36,785 nt of DNA, taken from NCBI GenBank assembly GCA_020846145.1, contig JADLEL010000066.1:1-36785 (forward strand). Direction: 5' to 3'. Positions within the stretch are counted from its first letter, which is position 1, and each line of letters begins with the position of its first letter. Shown piece by piece: positions 1-5,502 of this stretch. Source of the DNA: Pirellulales bacterium (lineage in GTDB: Bacteria > Planctomycetota > Planctomycetia > Pirellulales > Thermoguttaceae). The translations under genes and the position numbers were made by a program. The notes beneath the pieces were generated by a model. That model did no database searches. It had not been told where the DNA came from and worked only from the letters and a program-made list of their open reading frames with translations.

Positions 1-20
1 ATGCCACTGGAACGCGGCCG

Positions 21-245
21 CGACGGCCCAAAGGGCCGGCAGTTCGCCCAGCCCCAGGCAACGCCTGGGGGAGAAACGGCGCGGCATAACATTTTCGCGT
101 CGGCCCAACGGGCCAATCGTTCACCTTTCCGAAGGAGACCGGCCGGCCCGATGGGCCTGAAATTAACGCGGCGGGGTCTCGTTCCCCTGGGCGTTGCCCA
201 GGGCTGGGCGAACGGCAGGGCCTTCGGTCCGAAATCGAGGAAATC
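21..245. repeat. Interspersed palindromic repeat (GGGCCGGCAGTTCGCCC family), copy 1
   Basis: The segment combines GGGCCGGCAGTTCGCC, CAGGCAACGCCTGGGG and their inverse forms (CCCTGGGCGTTGCCCAGGG, near 185-205). The same modules recur at 15596-15812, between selA and the permease gene. The arrangement of inverted arms is REPIN-like. Any reading frame through it is an artefact of the repeat. Confidence 0.6.
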
Positions 246-483
246 CGCGCTCGATAGCGCAATTCCATTGCTCCTTGCGATTCATTCCTTGAAATTCCCA
301 GCAAACCAAATCATCGGGTACGCTTTATCCGGATGAGCCACATTATTTACCTCTAATCTTCGCCAATTACCCAGATTAGTGTTAATTAGTGTCGATTAGT
401 GTTCCTCAAATCTCGTTGTTTTCGCCCTGAAGTGCCTTTGATTCCTTACACTTGCTTCACTCCGCTGAATAGTTATAAAAATT

Positions 484-760
484 CAACGCCGCGGCACGGC
501 GCACGGGGTGAAGAAGGGATTCCCGATTGACGAATCTTGAATCCGCAAGGAATATTCCGACGGCGCGCGAATCCACCCCTCGTCTCATATCCGTGAATTA
601 TTCGACATCCAAACAGAAATCTCCGTGCCCTCCGTGCCTTGGTGAGAAAATATCCGATCCAGCCGTCTGCCCCTGTCGGTTTGCCTCGGTCGGTTGCCCT
701 TGCCGGCTTGTCCGGCAGCGCCATGCCCGAACGGGAGTCAATGGCCTAACTGTCCCCCCC
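484..760 (+). repeat. Left copy of a ~280-bp direct repeat flanking the CRISPR-Cas12f island
   Basis: The segment starts CAACGCCGCGGCACGGCGCA and ends in a C-run. It recurs in the same orientation at 3633-3918. The first ~85 bases differ at only about two positions, a ~35-base stretch in the middle is diverged, and the remainder is again close to identical. The two copies bracket cas12f, the tracrRNA candidate and the array. Whether it is a mobile-element end, a recombination scar or a common dispersed intergenic repeat cannot be decided from one window. Confidence 0.8.
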
Positions 761-831
761 AGGAGGTCTTCAAAGTCCGTAAACTCTCGTTTCCACGCTC
801 CGGCGTGGGAACGAGGACTTTGCAGATCTCC
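761..831. repeat. Nested palindromic element
   Basis: Outer arms 761-777 (AGGAGGTCTTCAAAGTC) and 815-831 (GACTTTGCAGATCTCCT) pair at about 15 of 17 positions. They enclose an inner palindrome at 787-814 (TTCCACGC...GCGTGGGAA). A related inner palindrome, CATTCCCACGC-AGGA-GCGTGGGAATG, occurs at 22641-22666. Confidence 0.6.
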
Positions 832-1157
832 TCGTGCAGCGGAACGTCGATTGGCGGCTGACGGGCACCACGCGCTTTCACTTTTTCTTCCGCCCCGCAC
901 CCCCCACTTGCGGATTGTTCGTGGACCTGCTAGGATCAAGGACGCATATTGGTATCTGATCCATTCACGCCAATTTTTTCGAGGGCATTCCATGTTTTGC
1001 TCATCGCGCTGCGCTTTCGCGCGAATGGCTGCCGTTCCCGAACCGAATTGCCTCTGCCGCGAAAAACAATGGAAATATTTCTCCCGCAAGCTCCTACCCT
1101 CAATATCCCCCTGGGCTATCGTCCGACAATGCATGAATCATTGCTTCCCGCTTGTCC

Positions 1158-1163
1158 TATAAT
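1158..1163 (+). promoter_or_regulatory. Possible -10 box for cas12f
   Basis: A perfect TATAAT lies about 80 bases upstream of the cas12f start codon. No convincing -35 hexamer sits 16-18 bases before it (TTGCTT at 1141 is only 11 bases away), so this is a weak call. Confidence 0.3.
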
Positions 1164-1244
1164 CTGCAAAAGAAATAGAACGCCTGATAATCCCATTTGA
1201 TTTTTTACCGGAATGAATGAAAAAAGCCAACGAGGAATGCGGAC

Positions 1245-2723
1245 ATGTCGGAAAAACGCCACAATAAAGTTGCAAAGTTTCAAATTCTCAAGCCCGCAGC
1301 CGGCACGACCTGGCCGGAACTTGCCAATTTGCTTTTCGCGGTGCGTTACAGGGTTTTTCGGCTTGCAAATCTTTGCATCAGCGAGCATTATCTCCATTAT
1401 CATCTTTGGCGAATGGGAAAAACAGAAGAAATTCCCAAGTTGAAAATCAGCGAACTGAATAAAAAACTTCGTGAAATGATCATCGAGGAAAACGATAAAA
1501 AAGAAAAACAAAATAAAATCAATCAAGATGCAATCAATAAGAAAGGAGCATTAACTTCCTACGTCGTGGATACGCTGTCTCAAAATAAATTAGGCGCCGT
1601 AACCAGCAAGAGCAAATGGAAAGAGGTAATTCTGGGAAAAGCATCCTTGCCGACATTCCGCCTCAACATGGCGATTCCCGTGCGCTGCGATAAACCGGAA
1701 CAATGCCGTTTGAAAATAAATGCAAATGGCGATGTTGAATTAGAGCTTATGATTTGCGAGCGCCCGCGGCCGCGAATTATCCTTAAAACCGGCGGTTTGT
1801 CGGGGAGCATGAAAAGCGTATTGGATCGATTATTGGAGAATTCAGCTCAATCTATGGAAGGATACCGACAACGCAATTATGAAATCATCCAAGATCGGAA
1901 CGACGGGAAAAAGTGGTATCTTCACGTCTCTTACGATTTTCCCGCAACGGAGAGAAAGCCTAATTCCGAAATAATCGTGGGCGTCGATGTCGGATTTGCC
2001 CTACCGCTCTACGCGGCCTTGGGGAACGGCCATGCCCGACTGGGTTGGAAACAATTCCATTCCCTTGCCAAGCGCATTCGTTCTTTGCAGAACCAAGTTG
2101 TCTCGCGGCGGCGCAAAATGCTTCGCGGCGGCAAGGACTCGCTGACGCAAGACACCGCCCGCAGCGGGCATGGCCGCAATCGGTTATTGCAGCCCATCGA
2201 AAAACTCGCCGGGCGGATTGAAAAGGCTTATACCACGCTCAACCATCAGCTTTCGCGTTCCGTCGTGGATTTCGCGAAGAATCATGGAGCGGGAATTATT
2301 CAAATGGAAGATCTCGAAGGCATGAAAGACGCGATAAACGGAACATTTCTCGGAGAACGGTGGCGGTATTTCGAACTTCGGCAATTCATCGAATACAAGG
2401 CCAAGGAAGCGGGCATCGAAGTCCGCTTGGCCAATCCGAAATACACCAGCCGTCGATGTTCCGCTTGCGGATACATCAACATGGCGTTTACGCGGGAATA
2501 CCGAGATAGTCATCGAAAAAACGGGAAATCCGCCGAATTTTTCTGTCCCGAGTGCGACAAACTCCCCGCGGATGACGAACAGCCCCAAAAACCGTATCCC
2601 ACGGATGCCGACTACAACGCGGCAAAAAATTTAGCCGCCCTTGACATCGAGAAGATAATTCGGCGACAATGTGAAAAGCAGGGGATTTCCTACGATAAAT
2701 CCCCGGAAAATAATGATCTTTGA
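1245..2723 (+). CDS. cas12f: Cas12f-type miniature CRISPR nuclease (type V-F effector)
   Basis: Predicted RNA-guided DNA nuclease of 492 residues, within the usual 400-700 range of Cas12f. The C-terminal half carries a complete RuvC nuclease: motif I GVDVG with Asp248, motif II QMEDL with Glu355, motif III DADYNAAKN with Asp456. A zinc ribbon (Cys405, Cys408, Cys434, Cys437) lies between motifs II and III. Blocks such as SRRRKML, RSGHGRNRL, QMEDLEGMK, TSRRCSACGYIN and REYR line up with Un1Cas12f1 as I remember it. The N-terminal ~240 residues, expected to be the WED/REC part, begin with a basic segment and contain a Lys/Glu-rich stretch at 72-100. All catalytic residues seem intact. The ATG at 1245 follows GAGGA at 1232-1236. 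The gene is A/T-richer than its neighbours, which suggests transfer. A plain transposon TnpB is the alternative, but the adjacent array and anti-repeat argue against it. Confidence 0.9.
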   Translation: MSEKRHNKVAKFQILKPAAGTTWPELANLLFAVRYRVFRLANLCISEHYLHYHLWRMGKTEEIPKLKISELNKKLREMIIEENDKKEKQNKINQDAINKKGALTSYVVDTLSQNKLGAVTSKSKWKEVILGKASLPTFRLNMAIPVRCDKPEQCRLKINANGDVELELMICERPRPRIILKTGGLSGSMKSVLDRLLENSAQSMEGYRQRNYEIIQDRNDGKKWYLHVSYDFPATERKPNSEIIVGVDVGFALPLYAALGNGHARLGWKQFHSLAKRIRSLQNQVVSRRRKMLRGGKDSLTQDTARSGHGRNRLLQPIEKLAGRIEKAYTTLNHQLSRSVVDFAKNHGAGIIQMEDLEGMKDAINGTFLGERWRYFELRQFIEYKAKEAGIEVRLANPKYTSRRCSACGYINMAFTREYRDSHRKNGKSAEFFCPECDKLPADDEQPQKPYPTDADYNAAKNLAALDIEKIIRRQCEKQGISYDKSPENNDL

Positions 2724-2760
2724 CAATTTACTTGAGGTTGCCATCAAGGTAGCGCTAGCC

Positions 2761-2890
2761 ACTGGGCAATCGCGCGCCGGCAACCGAAGGCCACCCTGAT
2801 TGGCCTAAAGGTTGAGAAGGAATGTGCATATTAGCGGCGTTTTTCGCCCTTTGCACCCGCTCACCGAACACCATCAGGCGGGTTTTTATA
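2761..2890 (+). ncRNA. Candidate tracrRNA of the Cas12f system
   Basis: The 217-base gap between cas12f and the array folds on paper into an ordered RNA. Stem 1 has outer arms CAACC 2781-2785 and GGTTG 2810-2814, and inner arms AGGCCA 2788-2793 and TGGCCT 2801-2806 with a 7-base loop. Stem 2 has outer arms GTGCA 2824-2828 and TGCAC 2852-2856, and inner arms GGCG 2836-2839 and CGCC 2845-2848 around five T. An anti-repeat follows: GAACACCATC (2866-2875) pairs with the 3' end of the CRISPR repeat with two bulged repeat bases, CGGG (2879-2882) pairs with CCCG of the repeat, and 2883-2889 can continue to the ATAAG part with two bulged U. Stem-loops followed by a 3' anti-repeat match known Cas12f tracrRNAs. 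The exact ends and the strand are inferred; the repeat is itself palindromic, so pairing alone does not fix orientation. Confidence 0.7.
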
Positions 2891-2940
2891 TGGTTAATTC
2901 GACCTAAGATTCGTTTTACCAAGCACTTACATTCGTGGCC

Positions 2941-3503
2941 CTTGGATAAGCCCGTTTTTTGATGGGTGTATTCAGATTAACAGGTTTTCGACTTCGGCCA
3001 TCACTTCTTGGATAAGCCCGTTTTTTGATGGGTGTATTCAGAGAACACACGAGCGTTGTCGAACACACAAGCCTTGGATAAGCCCGTTTTTTGATGGGTG
3101 TATTCAGAGTTAGTACACCCCGCCGTGTGGCAAAGGAACTTGGATAAGCCCGTTTTTTGATGGGTGTATTCAGATCAAGCGTATGCGTCTGCCAATTCCG
3201 CCACCCTTGGATAAGCCCGTTTTTTGATGGGTGTATTCAGGGACAGGCCGGGAGAGAAAAATGAACATCACTTGGATATGCCCGTTTTTTGATGGGTGTA
3301 TTCAGGTTCGCTAATGCACCCTGCCGCCACCGCTGCCCTTGGATAAGCCCGTTTTTTGATGGGTGTATTCAGGGTAGTTTTACGGCGGTTTCCCGGTTGT
3401 TTTCTTGGATAAGCCCGTTTTTTGATGGGTGTATTCAGGACGGCAAGCCGCGAACCATCGAGACGCCACTTGGATAAGCCCGTTTTTTGATGGGTGTATT
3501 CAG
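2941..3503 (+). CRISPR. CRISPR array, 9 repeats and 8 spacers
   Basis: Nine 35-base repeats start at 2941, 3007, 3073, 3139, 3206, 3271, 3338, 3404 and 3469. Each begins CTTGGATAAGCCC, continues with G and six T, and ends GATGGGTGTATTCAG. All are identical except repeat 6, which has A-to-T at its ninth base (position 3279). Spacers are 30-32 bases and all different. The base after the repeat is A for repeats 1-4 and G for repeats 5-9, so the true unit is probably 36 bases ending in A or G, the usual type V length. The repeat ends are near-complementary (about 12 pairs with G-U pairs and one mismatch), so one repeat can fold into a long hairpin. The strand is inferred from the upstream cas12f and tracrRNA candidate. 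The leader would have to lie within about 2890-2940, which is short. No degenerate terminal repeat is present. Confidence 0.98.
3174..3205 (-). other. CRISPR spacer 4, matching a tRNA-Leu D-arm region
   Basis: Read on the minus strand, this spacer begins GGTGGCGGAATTGGCAGACG. Bacterial tRNA-Leu genes carry GGTGGCGGAATTGGTAGACG near the 5' end, as in E. coli from memory. The remaining bases, CATACGCTTGA, fit a 27-31 anticodon stem followed by T32, T33, G34 and A35. If the first plus-strand A belongs to the repeat rather than the spacer, the anticodon would start GA, consistent with tRNA-Leu(GAG). No tRNA gene is in this window, so the actual target is unknown. Confidence 0.75.
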
Positions 3504-4522
3504 GGGCGTCTGTGGAGAGAACGCCGGGCGCCAATCTTCGCCAATCGACGTAGCCTCCGCGAACAATTCTCTTTTCGCGTTTTCGGCTCTTCGTCCTTTC
3601 GCGATCCTCGTTTCCGCCCGATTGAAAAAAATCAACGCCGCGGCACGGCGCACAGGGTGAAGAAGGGATTCCCGATTGACGAATCTTGAATCCGCAAGGA
3701 ATTTTCCGACGGCGCGCGAAACCATTCATTGTCTTCTATCCGCGAAAAATCCGACATCCAAACAAAAATCTCCGTGCCCTCCGTGCCTTGGTGAGAAAAT
3801 ATCCGATCCAGCCGTCTGCCCCTGCCGGTTTGCCCCCGTCGGTTGCCCTTGCCGGCTTGTCCGACAGTGCCATATCTGAACAGAAGTCAACTGCTTAACT
3901 ATCCCCCCCCCCCCCCCCCAAAAAAGCCGTCCCGAAACGATTCCAATTAATTTCCGCCCTATCTCCCTCTCCCGCAACGCCTTGCGCTGCAATCCGAAAT
4001 TATTTTCTTGAAAAAAGCCGCCCGCTCCTATATAAACATATATACAGTATATTGCCCCGCGCACTGTCCCCCATATCCCGACCCCCTATCGCCCGTATCC
4101 GGAATCCTGAACCCTATATTCTGTCCCCTCTCCCGCCACTCCTCATTTATGAAAACCAACCACCCCAAAACCGCCCCCAGCAACATATCCCCCTTCCACC
4201 ATCCCCCTTCGTCATTCGTCATTCGGACTTCTTTCGTCATTCGAACTTCGTCATTCGTCATTCCTCCTGTCCCCTGTTCCCTGCCCCCTCAAAAAGCATT
4301 CGGCAAAAAATCCCCCAAAAAAACCGCGTTTTCCCCGAGAAATTCGCCATCCCGCTCCCGCACAATCCCCGAAAAACCTCAAAATCCGCTTGTTAAGCCG
4401 GAAGGAAAAAATCCCCGACCCTCATAAAACGCCCAAAAACGAGCTTTTTTCGCCCCTCCCGCATCCCCGCATGATCGCCCGATCGGGAATAATCCCCGCA
4501 GGCGAAAACTTGTTCTCGAATG
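3504..4522. other. Gene-free region downstream of the array
   Basis: No credible gene. Positions 3633-3918 are the right copy of the flanking direct repeat. It ends in a run of 17 C (3903-3919) followed by six A. Positions 4060-4300 are pyrimidine-rich with repeated TCGTCATTCG units (about 4208-4262). Positions 4300-4520 are C/A-rich and unremarkable. Confidence 0.7.
3633..3918 (+). repeat. Right copy of the ~280-bp direct repeat flanking the CRISPR-Cas12f island
   Basis: Same orientation as the copy at 484-760, offset by about 3.15 kb. The opening CAACGCCGCGGCACGGCGCA and the later CTCCGTGCCTTGGTGAGAAA module are shared. The middle (about 3720-3755) is the most diverged part. The copy runs into a 17-C homopolymer. 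Confidence 0.8.
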
Positions 4523-5422
4523 CTACGACCGCAGACCCCTTTTGTTCAAATACTTCGTGAGCATGAAATCGTAGGGCGTGGAGGTATCGGCAAGGACGTA
4601 GTCGATTTGGGCTTCGGCGCAGGCCCGCCGATAAGCGGCCAGAAATTCCGCGATTTGCTTGCGGTAAACGTCGCGGACATAAGCCGGATCGATTTGGATG
4701 CGGTCGTTGTTCTCCAGATCGTGGAAGGCAATCACCTCGCGGAAGGGGAATTCGATTTCCGCCCGATCCAGAATGTGGAACAGGATCACCTCGTGGCGGC
4801 GATGCCGAAAGTGGTGCAGCGCGCGGATCACTTCTTCCGGCTCGTCGTAAAGATCGCTCAGAAGCACGATCAGGCAGCGGCGCTTGAAGCGGCCCGCCAG
4901 CTTGTGCAGCGTGGAGGCGATGTCGGTCTCGCCGCCCGGCTTGATGTCCTCCAACCGGTGCATCATTTCGTTGAAATGCCGCGGCGAGCTGCGGGCGGGC
5001 ATGTCGAGGCGGATTGCGTCGTCGAACGTAGTCAGGCCCACCGAATCCTGCTGCCGCGTCATCAGGTACGACAAGATCGCCGTCAAATAGCAGCCGTATT
5101 GCAGTTTCGTAACGCGGCGCTCGTGCGCGTAGTTCATCGAGCCGCTGGTGTCCAACAGAATCTGCGCCCGCATGTTTGTCTCTTCCTCGTACTGCTTGAC
5201 GTAGAGGCGGTCGGTGCGGGCGAGCATCTTGTAATCGAGATGCCGGGGGTCGTCGCCCGAGGAATACTCCCGATGCTCGGCGAATTCGACGCTGAAACCC
5301 TTGTACGGGCTGGAATGCAAACCGGTGATGAAACCCTCGACCACGCCGCGCGCCACCACCGACAGGTTTTTCACCCGCGCCAGCGCGGAAGGTTCGAGAA
5401 AGTTGTAGCCGGTTTGGGGCAT
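4523..5422 (-). CDS. DUF58 family protein with a von Willebrand A fold
   Basis: The 299-residue product is a typical DUF58 protein. Residues around 38-75 hold the conserved DUF58 segment with REYSSGDDPRHLDYK. A vWA-like metal site follows: DTSGSM at 91-96, the TD of GGETD near 163-167, and LLSD at 187-190. There is no signal peptide or membrane segment, so it should be cytosolic. In many bacteria, planctomycetes included, DUF58 proteins sit with MoxR ATPases and membrane vWA proteins and are thought to aid assembly or metal insertion; its exact role is not known. It follows the vWA/amidotransferase-like gene by 80 bases on the same strand, so co-transcription is likely. No MoxR gene is in the window. 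The 80-base gap contains short inverted GTCTTGGG/CCCAAGAC motifs. Confidence 0.85.
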   Translation of the reverse strand: MPQTGYNFLEPSALARVKNLSVVARGVVEGFITGLHSSPYKGFSVEFAEHREYSSGDDPRHLDYKMLARTDRLYVKQYEEETNMRAQILLDTSGSMNYAHERRVTKLQYGCYLTAILSYLMTRQQDSVGLTTFDDAIRLDMPARSSPRHFNEMMHRLEDIKPGGETDIASTLHKLAGRFKRRCLIVLLSDLYDEPEEVIRALHHFRHRRHEVILFHILDRAEIEFPFREVIAFHDLENNDRIQIDPAYVRDVYRKQIAEFLAAYRRACAEAQIDYVLADTSTPYDFMLTKYLNKRGLRS

Positions 5423-5502
5423 GGTTTTCGGTCTTGGGTCTTGGGAGTAAAAAATTCATCGAGTCCTAAGACCAAAGTCCTAAGACCCAAGACCCAAGTC
5501 CT

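Larger units (their letters stand above)
1..1244. other. Gene-free, repeat-rich region upstream of cas12f
   Basis: I see no credible gene here. Reading frames exist on both strands but they overlap each other, cross repeats and match no family I know. Positions 21-245 hold a palindromic repeat related to one at 15596-15812. Positions 360-405 hold tandem copies of a short ATTAGTGT-type motif. Positions 484-760 are the left copy of a long direct repeat. Positions 761-831 are a nested palindrome. The rest, about 840-1140, has no recognisable content. Confidence 0.7.

Noticed and set aside
473..1134. Overlapping frames of 80-210 codons on both strands upstream of cas12f
   Set aside because: They run through the direct repeat and palindromes, lack ribosome-binding sites and show no family features.
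1245..2723. Interpreting the nuclease as a plain TnpB of an insertion sequence
   Set aside because: A CRISPR array with a matching anti-repeat lies directly downstream, no TnpA is present, and motif blocks match Cas12f better. A tree would settle it.
2816..2824. GAAGGAATG in the tracrRNA candidate resembles a piece of a known Cas12f repeat
   Set aside because: Nine bases shared with a distant system's repeat, not with this repeat; most likely chance.
2883..2905. A degenerate tenth CRISPR repeat (GTTTTTATATGG...AATTC) before the array
   Set aside because: Resemblance is partial and overlaps the anti-repeat; it is better explained as part of the tracrRNA fold.
3268..3729. Reading frames across the CRISPR array with repeated NTPIKKRAYP or WISPFFDGCIQ peptides
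   Set aside because: They are translations of the CRISPR repeats themselves on either strand, not proteins.
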